From Microbacterium helvum (lineage in GTDB: Bacteria; Actinomycetota; Actinomycetes; Actinomycetales; Microbacteriaceae), in assembly GCF_014779795.1 (NCBI RefSeq), contig NZ_JACXZS010000006.1, positions 167,690 through 231,689 on the forward strand: DNA of 64,000 nucleotides, read 5' to 3'. Positions 1 through 7,426 of this stretch are shown here, piece after piece. Below the pieces are notes generated by a model that did no database searches, was not told the DNA's origin, and saw nothing but the letters and a program-made list of their open reading frames with translations. Made by a program: the position numbers and the translations under genes. The first letter of the stretch is position 1; every line of letters begins with the position of its first letter.

Positions 1-1
1 A

Positions 2-1000
2 TGGGTCGCGCTGCTCGAAGCGACCGGCGACGACCTCGACGCGCTCGCGGCGACGGCCGACGACGTGCGCCGTTACACCGTCGGCGAGGCGGTCACGCTC
101 GTGGTGAACCGCAACCTCACGTCGTCCGGGCTCGGCACGGTCTTCACCCTCGACGACGCCGCGGCCATCGCGGCCGACGCGGCGGAGCTCGGTGCGAGCG
201 AGATCTGCGTGCAGGGGATGCTGCCGCCCGAGGCCGACCCGTCGGGCTATGTCGACCTCGCCCGTGCCGTGAAGGCCGGCGCCGCCGGCACTCGTGCGGA
301 GCGAGGAACGGGACGAGGCATCCACCTTCACGCGTATCGTCCGCAGGACGTCTGGGACCTCGCCGACCGCGGCGGGCTGGGACTCGACGGCGCGCTCGCG
401 GCGCTGCGCGACGCGGGAGTCGACACCGTGCCGGGAACCGGCGTCAAGGTGCTGAGCGAGCGCGTGCGCGGGCTCGTCGCACCGGGCGATCTGGAGATCG
501 ACCGCTGGGTCGAGGGGATCTCTGCGGCGCACCGCGCCGGCTTCCGCTCGACGAGCGTGCTGTTCTACGGTCACGTCGAGACCGCCGCCGAGCGCATCGC
601 GCACCTGCGGCAGCTGCGGCGGATCCAGCAAGAGACGGGCGGGTTCTCGGAGTTCGTTCCGATCCCGCTGCCCGGCCCCGTAGGCGGTGCGCCGCTCGTG
701 CCCGGCCGCATGCCCCTCGACGAGCACCGGGCCATGGTGGCGGTGTCGCGTCTGCTGCTGTCGGGCAGCATTCCGCACGTGCAGATCCCGTGGACCCGCG
801 TCGGCCGCGAGGCCTCGGTCGTGCTGCTGCAGTCCGGCGGCGACGACCTCGGCGGCACGCTGCTCGACGGGCGCGTGAAGCCCGAGGCGGGCATCGAGTT
901 CGGCCAGGAGCTGCCGGTGAAGGATGCCGCCGCCATGGTGGCGCGGCTGTTCCGGCCGTTCCGGCTGCGCACGACGGACTACGGGCAGGTCGACACATGA
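2..1000 (+). CDS. fbiC: FO synthase FbiC, CofH-like C-terminal half, 5' partial
   Basis: This is the 3' end of a gene that begins before the window; it reads in frame from base 2. In the family the CofH half joins a tyrosine-derived group to 5-amino-6-ribitylaminouracil on the way to FO, the deazaflavin core of F420. The flanking landmarks of CofH are kept: VVNRN, a ..ICVQG strand, DTVPGTG, LFYGHVET, GGFSEFVPIPLP and DDLGGTL. However, the stretch after VVNRN that normally carries the radical-SAM CxxxCxxC motif is replaced by a short segment reading LTSSGLGTVFTLDD. Only one cysteine is left in the whole visible part. The reading frame is intact on both sides, so this is not a simple frameshift. 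The gene overlaps the next start by four bases (ATGA) and opens an F420 operon. Family assignment is firm; activity is doubtful. Confidence 0.85.
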   Translation, partial: WVALLEATGDDLDALAATADDVRRYTVGEAVTLVVNRNLTSSGLGTVFTLDDAAAIAADAAELGASEICVQGMLPPEADPSGYVDLARAVKAGAAGTRAERGTGRGIHLHAYRPQDVWDLADRGGLGLDGALAALRDAGVDTVPGTGVKVLSERVRGLVAPGDLEIDRWVEGISAAHRAGFRSTSVLFYGHVETAAERIAHLRQLRRIQQETGGFSEFVPIPLPGPVGGAPLVPGRMPLDEHRAMVAVSRLLLSGSIPHVQIPWTRVGREASVVLLQSGGDDLGGTLLDGRVKPEAGIEFGQELPVKDAAAMVARLFRPFRLRTTDYGQVDT

Positions 1001-2505
1001 CCCGTGTCGAGGTCGCGATCGTCGGCGCCGGGTTCGCCGGGATCGGCATGGCGATGGCGCTGCGGCGCGCCGGCATCGACGAGTTCGTGCTGCTGGAGCG
1101 GGCCGCCTCCGTCGGCGGCACGTGGCGCGACAACACGTACCCCGGCATCGCGTGCGATGTGCCCTCGCACCTGTACGGGTTCGCGGCGCACCCCAACCCG
1201 TCGTGGTCGGGGACCTACGCGCGCGGGCACGAGATCCACGAGTACCTGGAGCACGTCGTCGACGCCGAGGGCCTCCGCGACCGGATCCGTCTGCGCACGA
1301 CGATGCAGGGCGCGCACTGGGATGCCGGGCACGGGGTGTGGCGCCTCGACACGACGACGAGCAGCGACCCGGTCCTCGGCACGGCGTCGGAACAGATCAC
1401 GGCCGCGGCCCTCGTGCTGGCCTGCGGGCGACTGACCGAGCCCGCGATCCCCCAGCTTCCGGGCCTCGAGACCTTCACGGGCCCGATGTTCCACTCGGCG
1501 CGATGGGACCACGACGCCCCGCTCGCCGGACGCCGGGTGGGGGTCGTCGGCACCGGTGCCAGCGCGGTGCAGATCGTGCCCGAACTCGCACGCACCGCCG
1601 CCCACGTGACGCTGTTCCAGCGGACCCCGGCCTGGATCGTGCCGCGAGGCGGCGACGCGTACTCCGATTCCGATCGCGACCGCTTCGCCGCCGATCCCGA
1701 AGCCCTCGAAGCGCTGCGCGCCGACCTGTACGCCGAGGGCGAGGCCCGCTTCGCCTCGCGCTCGGGCGACTCGACGGCCGCGGCCGAGGCGGAGGCGATC
1801 GCCCGGGCGCACCTGGAGTCCCAGGTCGCCGACCCGGCGCTGCGCGCCCTGCTCACCCCCGACTACGCGTTCGGGTGCAAGCGCGTGCTGCTCTCCGACG
1901 ACTTCTACCCCGCGGTCGCCTCCGACGCCGTCACCCTCGTGCCCTCGCCGCTGGAGCGGGTCGAGGGCTCGGCGATCGTCGCCGCCGACGGTTCGCGGCA
2001 TGAGCTCGACGCGCTCGTGCTGGCGACCGGGTTCGCGTCGACCCGTCAGCCCTACGCCGACCTCGTCGTGGGCGAGGAGCAGACCCTCGCCGAGCACTGG
2101 TCCGGCGGCATGACCTCGTTCGCCTCGACCGTCGTCGCCGGGTTCCCCAACCTCTTCGTCCTCAACGGCCCCAACGCGTCGCTCGGCCACTCGTCGTCGG
2201 TGCTCATGATCGAGGAGCAGGCCGGCTATGCCGCCCGCGTCCTGCGTCAGCGCGCCGGACGGGTGCTGCGCCTGGACCCCGACGCCGAGCGGGCCTACAC
2301 CGACGAGATCGCGGCGGCCGCGGCATCCACCCGCTGGATGACGGGAGGGTGCCGCAACTGGTACGTCGATGAGCGCTCGGGGCAGCTCACCCTGCTGTGG
2401 CCCGGCACCGTCGACGCGTTCCGAGCCCGGCTCGCCCGCGCCGACGGGACGGAGTTCCTGCCCGAACCCGCACTCACATCCACCCTCGAGGGGAGACCCG
2501 CATGA
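997..2505 (+). CDS. Flavin-containing monooxygenase, Baeyer-Villiger type
   Basis: A 502-residue cytosolic FAD/NADPH enzyme expected to insert oxygen next to a ketone carbonyl or to oxygenate a heteroatom. The FAD-binding GxGxxG (GAGFAG) is at residues 10-15. The family fingerprint FxGxxxHxxxW is present as FTGPMFHSARW at about residue 160. A second nucleotide-binding motif (GTGASA) at about residue 184 would bind NADPH. SVGGTWRDNTYPG near residue 45 is typical of the family. The ATG overlaps the fbiC stop and the stop overlaps the fgd start, so it lies inside an F420 operon although the family itself uses FAD and NADPH. The substrate cannot be read from the sequence. Confidence 0.87.
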   Translation: MTRVEVAIVGAGFAGIGMAMALRRAGIDEFVLLERAASVGGTWRDNTYPGIACDVPSHLYGFAAHPNPSWSGTYARGHEIHEYLEHVVDAEGLRDRIRLRTTMQGAHWDAGHGVWRLDTTTSSDPVLGTASEQITAAALVLACGRLTEPAIPQLPGLETFTGPMFHSARWDHDAPLAGRRVGVVGTGASAVQIVPELARTAAHVTLFQRTPAWIVPRGGDAYSDSDRDRFAADPEALEALRADLYAEGEARFASRSGDSTAAAEAEAIARAHLESQVADPALRALLTPDYAFGCKRVLLSDDFYPAVASDAVTLVPSPLERVEGSAIVAADGSRHELDALVLATGFASTRQPYADLVVGEEQTLAEHWSGGMTSFASTVVAGFPNLFVLNGPNASLGHSSSVLMIEEQAGYAARVLRQRAGRVLRLDPDAERAYTDEIAAAAASTRWMTGGCRNWYVDERSGQLTLLWPGTVDAFRARLARADGTEFLPEPALTSTLEGRPA

Positions 2506-3512
2506 TCCCGCTGCGTTTCGGTTACAAGGCGTCGGCCGAGCAGTTCGGCCCGGGAGAGCTGCTGGACTATGCCGTCCAGGCCGAGGAGGCCGGGTTCGAC
2601 TCGGTCTTCATCTCGGACCACCTGCAGCCCTGGCTGCACGAGGGCGGGCACGCTCCGGCATCCATCCCCTGGCTCGGCGCGCTCGGCGCCCGCACGTCGC
2701 GCGTGCTGATCGGCACGTCCGTGCTGACCCCGACGTTCCGCTACAACCCGACCGTGGTCGCGCAGGACTTCGCGACGCTCGGCGTGCTGTACCCGGGGCG
2801 CGTGATCCTGGGCGTCGGCACGGGCGAGGCGCTCAACGAGGCCAACCTCGGCATCACGTGGCCCGACCCGCCGGAGCGGTTCCAGCGGCTCAAAGAGGCG
2901 ATCGGCCTCATCCGCCGCCTGTGGTCCGAAGACCGGGTGACCTTCGACGGCACGTATTACCACGCGCACAACGTCACGATCTACGACAAGCTGCCCGAGC
3001 AGGTGCCGATCTACATCGGCGCCGCCGGTCCCGCCGCGACCCGCCTGGCCGGACGCATCGCCGACGGCTTCATCACCACGTCGGGCAAGAAGCGCGAGCT
3101 CTACACCGACACGCTGCTGCCCGCGCTGCACGAGGGGCTCGAGAAGGCCGGACGGCCCGCCGATGCCATCGACACGCTCATCGAGGTGAAGGTCTCGCTG
3201 GCGCCCACCATCGACGAGGCGCGCGAGAAGACGCGGTTCTGGGCACCGCTGGCGCTCACGCCGGAGGAGAAGATGGGCGTCGACGACCCGATCGAGATGC
3301 AGCGCCTCGGCGAGGAGCTGCCGATCGAGCGCACCGCGTCGCGCTTCATCGTGTCGGACGACCCCGACGAGCACGTCGAGCGCATCGGCTGGTACATCGA
3401 TCTCGGCTTCCGCCACCTGGTGTTCCACGACCCCGGCCACGACCAGGGCGCGTTCCTGCGCATGTACGGCGAAGAGATCCTCCCGCGCCTGCGCGCGAAG
3501 TACGGCGCGTGA
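2502..3512 (+). CDS. fgd: F420-dependent glucose-6-phosphate dehydrogenase
   Basis: An LLM-class TIM-barrel enzyme that oxidises glucose 6-phosphate and reduces F420 to F420H2. The 336-residue length equals that of mycobacterial FGD when the ATG at 2502 is used; this start is preceded by GAGGGGAG and overlaps the upstream stop as ATGA. The conserved active-site block SDHLQPW puts Asp39, His40 and Trp44 at the same positions as in the Mycobacterium tuberculosis enzyme. TPTFRYNP, GVGTGEALNE (the catalytic Glu near residue 109) and the phosphate-site Lys/Arg blocks (TSGKK, DDPIEM, SRFIV) are also kept. It lies between the monooxygenase and cofC with four-base overlaps on both sides. Confidence 0.92.
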   Translation: MIPLRFGYKASAEQFGPGELLDYAVQAEEAGFDSVFISDHLQPWLHEGGHAPASIPWLGALGARTSRVLIGTSVLTPTFRYNPTVVAQDFATLGVLYPGRVILGVGTGEALNEANLGITWPDPPERFQRLKEAIGLIRRLWSEDRVTFDGTYYHAHNVTIYDKLPEQVPIYIGAAGPAATRLAGRIADGFITTSGKKRELYTDTLLPALHEGLEKAGRPADAIDTLIEVKVSLAPTIDEAREKTRFWAPLALTPEEKMGVDDPIEMQRLGEELPIERTASRFIVSDDPDEHVERIGWYIDLGFRHLVFHDPGHDQGAFLRMYGEEILPRLRAKYGA

Positions 3513-4246
3513 GCCCGCTGTTCCGGCGCCGCGGCCGTGAGTCCCCGGAGCCCGCACCGGTGGCGCCGCGCAGCATTCAGTCGTCGCCGGCCACAGCCGA
3601 CGCGCAGACTGAATTGCGAACACCGCGGTGGATCGTCGTGGTGCCGGTCAAGCCGTCGGCGCACGGCAAGTCCCGGCTCGACGTGCCCGGCGTCGCCCGC
3701 AAGGACCTCGCCCGCGCGATCGCCCTGGACACCCTCGAGGCCGCGACCGCGTGCGACGCCGTCGCCCAGGTCGTCGTGGTCACCGACGACCCCGCGCTCG
3801 CGCGTGAGGCGGCTGTGATTCCGGCGCTGCGGTTCGTTCCCGAGGGCGACGCTGGCGGGCTCGACGCCGCGGTGGCGGTTGGCATGGCCGCCATCGACCC
3901 GGGCGGACGGATGCCGCGCGCCGCGCTCCTGGGCGACCTCCCCTCGTTGCGGCCGGGCGATCTGGGCGAGGCACTTGAGGCTGCGGCATCCCTCCCCCGC
4001 GCCGTGGTGTCCGACGCCGAGGGAACCGGCTCGACCCTCGTGACCGCCGGCGCCGGTGCGGAGTGGGCATCGTCGTTCGGCGACGGCTCGTTCGCGCGTC
4101 ACGTCGCGCTGGGCTGCGAGGCGTTGGAGATCCCGGATGCCTCGACCCTGCGCCGCGACGTCGACACCGCCGAGCAGCTCGAGGCCGCCCGCGCCCGGGG
4201 TCTCGGCCCCCGCACGGCCGCCCTGCTGGCAGCGTCGGCGGTCTGA
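3509..4246 (+). CDS. cofC: 2-phospho-L-lactate guanylyltransferase CofC/FbiD
   Basis: Activates 2-phospholactate (or phosphoenolpyruvate in actinobacteria) with GTP for transfer to FO. The nucleotidyltransferase core starts with VVVPVKPSAHGKSRL and continues with VVVVTDDP, ALLGDLPSL and the C-terminal RRDVDT. With the GTG at 3509, which overlaps the fgd stop, the protein has 245 residues. About 40 of these are an N-terminal extension that CofC normally lacks, and it is encoded largely by a REP-like palindrome. A TTG at 3614 would give a protein of usual length (about 210 residues) but has no clear ribosome site. Last gene of the F420 operon. Confidence 0.86.
   Translation: MSPLFRRRGRESPEPAPVAPRSIQSSPATADAQTELRTPRWIVVVPVKPSAHGKSRLDVPGVARKDLARAIALDTLEAATACDAVAQVVVVTDDPALAREAAVIPALRFVPEGDAGGLDAAVAVGMAAIDPGGRMPRAALLGDLPSLRPGDLGEALEAAASLPRAVVSDAEGTGSTLVTAGAGAEWASSFGDGSFARHVALGCEALEIPDASTLRRDVDTAEQLEAARARGLGPRTAALLAASAV
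3569..3618. repeat. REP-like inverted repeat inside the cofC 5' end
   Basis: Left arm CGCAGCATTCAGTC and right arm GACTGAATTGCG pair with only a two-base bulge across a loop of about 24 bases. The element lies between the fgd stop and the first conserved CofC residues, so it is translated if the GTG at 3509 is the true start. Confidence 0.6.
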
Positions 4247-4250
4247 GCAG

Positions 4251-4392
4251 CCGCGCTCAGGTGGCGGAAACGGCCGCTTCGACCCCCGCGTCACAGCATT
4301 GCGCGCCACCCGAACGATCGTGCGCCGCGCTCAGGTGGCGCAAACGGCCGCATCGGCCCCCGCGTCACAGCATTGCGCGCCACCTGAAGGTC
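4251..4392. repeat. Tandem pair of 74-bp palindromic repeats
   Basis: Two copies begin at 4251 and 4325, period 74, differing by a few bases. Each copy is itself a hairpin: TCAGGTGGCGC on the left pairs with GCGCGCCACCTGA-type sequence on the right. The pair sits between the converging ends of cofC and the membrane-protein gene at 4417, where it could also serve as a terminator for both. Confidence 0.75.
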
Positions 4393-4416
4393 GCGCGCGG
4401 AGGCCAATGAGCCGGG

Positions 4417-4884
4417 TCAGCCGCCGGGGCAGTCGCATTCGCTGCCGCTGTAGCAGGCGCACGGCGGCGGACCGGGGTCGACCTGTTCGGCCGGGGTGAT
4501 CGGAGCCACCACTGATCGCACGTTCGGGAAGAGCCCGACGGCGAAGAAGGCGCACGCCGCGGCGATGAGCACCGCGAGCACGAGGGCGACCCAGCGGCGG
4601 GCGACGGCGGCCACGACGGCGGTGACCGTGAGTCCGACCGCGAGGCCGACGAAGGTCCCCCACACCCCGACCTGCTCGTCGATGGACGGCGACCCGCCGA
4701 GAGCCTGCCCCAGCGCCAAGGCGAGCAGATGCCAGAAGTTCATGAGCCCGGCGGCGAAGCCGGCGACGACCGCGGCCCAGGCGCCCAGTGCCGCCCAGAA
4801 GCGCCAGCCGGGCTGCGTGGCAGCGACCGTCGGCGTCGCGACCGTGGGCGACATCGTCTGGTTCGTACCGGGTGTGGACGACAT
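4417..4884 (-). CDS. Small membrane protein with cysteine-rich tail
   Basis: A 155-residue protein not assigned to a named family. After about 27 polar Thr/Pro-rich residues come three to four hydrophobic segments (starting near WRFWAALGAWAAVVAGF, then GVWGTFVGLAVGL and WVALVLAVLIAAACAFF). It ends in a short proline/cysteine tail, PPPCACYSGSECDCPGG, with four cysteines in 13 residues. The tail suggests metal binding or disulfides, but nothing in the neighbourhood gives a function. Convergent with cofC. Confidence 0.7.
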   Translation of the reverse strand: MSSTPGTNQTMSPTVATPTVAATQPGWRFWAALGAWAAVVAGFAAGLMNFWHLLALALGQALGGSPSIDEQVGVWGTFVGLAVGLTVTAVVAAVARRWVALVLAVLIAAACAFFAVGLFPNVRSVVAPITPAEQVDPGPPPCACYSGSECDCPGG

Positions 4885-4976
4885 CCCGCGAGGTTAGCGG
4901 CGGCCTCTTCGTGTGCGCGGATTCTTTGTGCACGTTCCACAGACAGGGCCGCACCACGCGCCGATAGCCTGGCCCG

Positions 4977-5408
4977 ATGAGCGACTACCAGGTGCTGGAG
5001 ATGGGCGGCCTCGACGAGTGGCGTGGGCACTACGGCGGGTTCACGCCCGAGAAGTCGCGCGACGGCAGGCGCGTCGTCGACCATGAGCTGACGATGCAGT
5101 ACATCGGCATGACGGCCAACGCCTTCGAGCCCGGCGAAGAGGCCGGGTACTGGCACGTGCACGAGCGCATCGAAGAGGTCTACGTGTTCCTCGCCGGGCG
5201 CGGCCAGATGGCGCTCGACGACCACATCGTCGAGGTCGGCCCCGGCACCGTCGTGCGGGTCGGGCAGGGTGTGTTCCGCACGTGGCGCGCACTCCCCGAC
5301 AGCCCCGAGCAGCTGCGCTGGCTGTGTCTGCGCGCCGGGGGCCAGGAGCTTCCGGAGTTCCCCGACGACAGCCGGCGCGCACCCGAACGCCCGTCGCCGT
5401 GGTCGTGA
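4977..5408 (+). CDS. Cupin-domain protein
   Basis: A 143-residue single cupin barrel. The first cupin motif is seen as WHVHERIEEVYVFLAGRG, with the two His and the Glu that normally hold a metal. The second motif region is GPGTVVRVGQGVFRTWR, where the usual His of motif 2 is not obvious, so metal binding may be incomplete. The final codons overlap the GTG start of the methyltransferase gene, indicating co-translation. Substrate unknown. Confidence 0.82.
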   Translation: MSDYQVLEMGGLDEWRGHYGGFTPEKSRDGRRVVDHELTMQYIGMTANAFEPGEEAGYWHVHERIEEVYVFLAGRGQMALDDHIVEVGPGTVVRVGQGVFRTWRALPDSPEQLRWLCLRAGGQELPEFPDDSRRAPERPSPWS

Positions 5409-6043
5409 ACGACGAGGGCGCGAACCCGCAGGACGCGACCCTCGCCGCGTACGAGCACGGCGCGCGTGAGTACGCCGAGCGCAACGCCGGCACGCCGTCG
5501 CCGCAGGTCGGCGATCTCGTCACCAGGGTGACCCGCGGCGCCCGCGTCCTCGAGCTCGGCAGTGGACCGGGAAGGGATGCCGCGGCCCTCGAATCCGCCG
5601 GCCTCACCGTCGATCGCACCGACGGGGCGGCGGCGTTCGTGGACGCTCTGCATGCGGCGGGCCACGAGGCCCGCGTGCTCGACGTGCGCGCCGACGACTT
5701 CGGCGGACCGTACGACGCCGTCTTCGCCAACGCCGTGCTCCTGCACGTGCCGCGTGCGGACCTGCCCGGCGTGCTCGCCACCGCGCTGCGCGCCTGCCGG
5801 CCCGGCGGCGTGCTCGTCGCGAGCTTCAAGAAAGGCGACGGCGAAGCCTGGACGCAGGCGTACCTCGACGACCCGCGTCACTTCACCTACTGGGACGAGG
5901 ACGGCCTGACCGCCGCGCTCACGACCGCCGGCTGGGTCCCCGAGCACGTTTTCGAGTCGACCCGCCCCGAGTCGGTCGAGCGGTGGATCACGGCGATCGC
6001 GCGGACCCCGGCATCCCCTCACCCGTACCGGAGAAGCGGATGA
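5405..6043 (+). CDS. Class I SAM-dependent methyltransferase
   Basis: A 212-residue protein with the glycine-rich SAM loop VLELGSGPGRDAA at about residue 50, the acidic end of strand 2 (VDRTDG) and the post-loop strand DAVFANAVLLHVP. The GTG at 5405 overlaps the cupin stop (GTGA) and was chosen over a GTG six bases upstream. The stop overlaps the next ATG. The acceptor molecule is not predictable. Confidence 0.83.
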   Translation: MNDEGANPQDATLAAYEHGAREYAERNAGTPSPQVGDLVTRVTRGARVLELGSGPGRDAAALESAGLTVDRTDGAAAFVDALHAAGHEARVLDVRADDFGGPYDAVFANAVLLHVPRADLPGVLATALRACRPGGVLVASFKKGDGEAWTQAYLDDPRHFTYWDEDGLTAALTTAGWVPEHVFESTRPESVERWITAIARTPASPHPYRRSG

Positions 6044-6303
6044 CGGATCGAGAGCACACCTCGTCCCCGCTGCGCCGGGCGGCGTGGATCGCGGGCGCGG
6101 TCGTCGTCGCGTCGGTGCTGTTCGCCCCGCTCAGCTTCGGCGGGTTCTGTGCGGATGCGCCCACGGCGGACGCGTCGTACTGTGTGACGACCTTGCGATC
6201 CCTGGTCGGCCTCGACACGAGTCTGTGGCTGTGGCTCGGCGCTGTCGTCGTGCTCGCGGGCTTCGCGTGGTGGTTCAGTGCGAGGCGCGGCCGCCGTCGC
6301 TGA
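6040..6303 (+). CDS. Small two-span membrane protein
   Basis: An 87-residue protein with two predicted membrane helices (AAWIAGAVVVASVLFAPL and LWLWLGAVVVLAGFAWWF) and a basic C-terminus. Two cysteines lie in the loop between the helices. It is translationally coupled to the methyltransferase (ATGA at 6040). The last 29 bases overlap the end of a converging small gene. No family recognised. Confidence 0.65.
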   Translation: MTDREHTSSPLRRAAWIAGAVVVASVLFAPLSFGGFCADAPTADASYCVTTLRSLVGLDTSLWLWLGAVVVLAGFAWWFSARRGRRR

Positions 6304-6556
6304 TGCGCGCGGTCACCGAGGACGCACCGGATCGACTGCACGGAGACTGGGGTGTTCCAAGAGGCCGGCCTCGCCCCTGAACGATCGCGACGATGAGGAG
6401 CACGACGGGCCCGACGAACGCTGCGGCGATGAGCCCCAGCACCGCCAACGCCATACCGACCGCGACGTCCGCGCCGGGGTCCGTGCCGTTCGCGAGCGCC
6501 GATGAGGCGGAACCGCATGCGAAGAACACCAGTGGCGCCAGAAGCAGCGGGATCAC
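6275..6556 (-). CDS. Small membrane protein, start uncertain
   Basis: About 93 residues if the GTG at 6556 is used. Two hydrophobic stretches (VIPLLLAPLVFFACGSA and VAVGMALAVLGLIAAAFVGPVV) are separated by a short polar loop. The reading frame stays open further upstream to 6625, but that part is made of a REP-like repeat and is unlikely to be coding. Overlaps the end of the gene at 6040 tail to tail. Confidence 0.45.
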   Translation of the reverse strand: MIPLLLAPLVFFACGSASSALANGTDPGADVAVGMALAVLGLIAAAFVGPVVLLIVAIVQGRGRPLGTPQSPCSRSGASSVTARISDGGRASH

Positions 6557-6602
6557 CCATCCGGAACGGCATGCCAGACGTGAACCGCCACACTCGGACG
6601 CG

Positions 6603-6659
6603 AGACGCCACATTCCGGCGCCCACCGTGCGGCGTCTCGTGCGCGACTGTGGCGTCTCA
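6603..6659. repeat. REP-like palindrome with three motif copies
   Basis: GAGACGCCACA at 6603-6613 region pairs with TGTGGCGTCTC at 6649-6659. A third partial copy, GGCGTCTCG, sits in the loop near 6632. A degenerate relative (CCGCCACACTCGGACG) precedes it near 6587. It lies at the 3' end of the TSUP exporter gene. Confidence 0.65.
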
Positions 6660-6682
6660 CCCGACGACCCCAGCGCCGCCGC

Positions 6683-7426
6683 TCAGACCACCAGCAGGTA
6701 CACCGCGCCGACGATCGTGAACGCGATCACGAGCTTCTCGAACACGGACTGCGGCATGCGGTCGGCGAGCCAGCGGCCTGCGAACGCGGCGACGACGACG
6801 AGGGGCACGAGCACCAGGTCGATCAGCAGGCCGGGCGCGGTGATGATCCCGATGCCGATCGAGAACGGCACCTTGAACAGGTTGACGATCGCGAAGAACC
6901 ATGCCGCGGTGCCGAGGAAGGCCTTCACCTCGAACCGCGCGGCGAGGAAGTACATCGACATCACGGGTCCCGCGGCGTTGGCGACCATCGTGGTGAACCC
7001 GCCGAGCGTGCCGTAGGTCGCTGCCGCCACCCGGTGCGATCCGCCGGCGACGGTCCCGCTGACTCGCCGCCGCCACAGCGTCAGGGCGATCACCGCGAGC
7101 AGGATGACGCCGATCGTGCGCTTCACCCAGAGGTCGTCGGCGAACCACAGGAAGACGACACCCACCAGGACGCCCGCGACGACCGCGGGCGCCAGGCGCA
7201 GCAGCGTCTTCCAGTCCGCGTGCCGCCGGTACATCGTGACGGCGAAGACATCGGCGACGATGAGCAGCAGCAGGAGCACGCCCGTCGACTGCTTGGCCGG
7301 CAGCACCGCGGCGAAGATCGCGACGGCGATCGTCCCCGCGCCGGGCACCGCGGTCTTCGACAACCCGACCACGACGGCGGCGACGCCGAGCAGAGCCCAC
7401 GCCCACCAGGCCAGCTCGGGCAGCAT
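6683..7426 (-). CDS. TSUP-family (TauE/SafE) membrane transporter
   Basis: A 247-residue inner-membrane protein with about eight helices. It shows the TSUP signs: GLSKTAVPGAGTIAVAIFA in the first half and GGFTTMVANAAGPVMSMY in the second, the duplicated half-repeats of the family. The family exports sulfur-containing anions or other organic anions; the substrate here is not known. The ATG at 7426 overlaps the cofD stop (ATGA), so it is co-translated with cofD. Confidence 0.85.
   Translation of the reverse strand: MLPELAWWAWALLGVAAVVVGLSKTAVPGAGTIAVAIFAAVLPAKQSTGVLLLLLIVADVFAVTMYRRHADWKTLLRLAPAVVAGVLVGVVFLWFADDLWVKRTIGVILLAVIALTLWRRRVSGTVAGGSHRVAAATYGTLGGFTTMVANAAGPVMSMYFLAARFEVKAFLGTAAWFFAIVNLFKVPFSIGIGIITAPGLLIDLVLVPLVVVAAFAGRWLADRMPQSVFEKLVIAFTIVGAVYLLVV

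Noticed and set aside
1..996. Long open frame in phase with the monooxygenase reaching back to base 1
   Set aside because: It is an Arg-rich shadow of the FbiC frame; the conserved FAD motif begins right after the ATG at 997.
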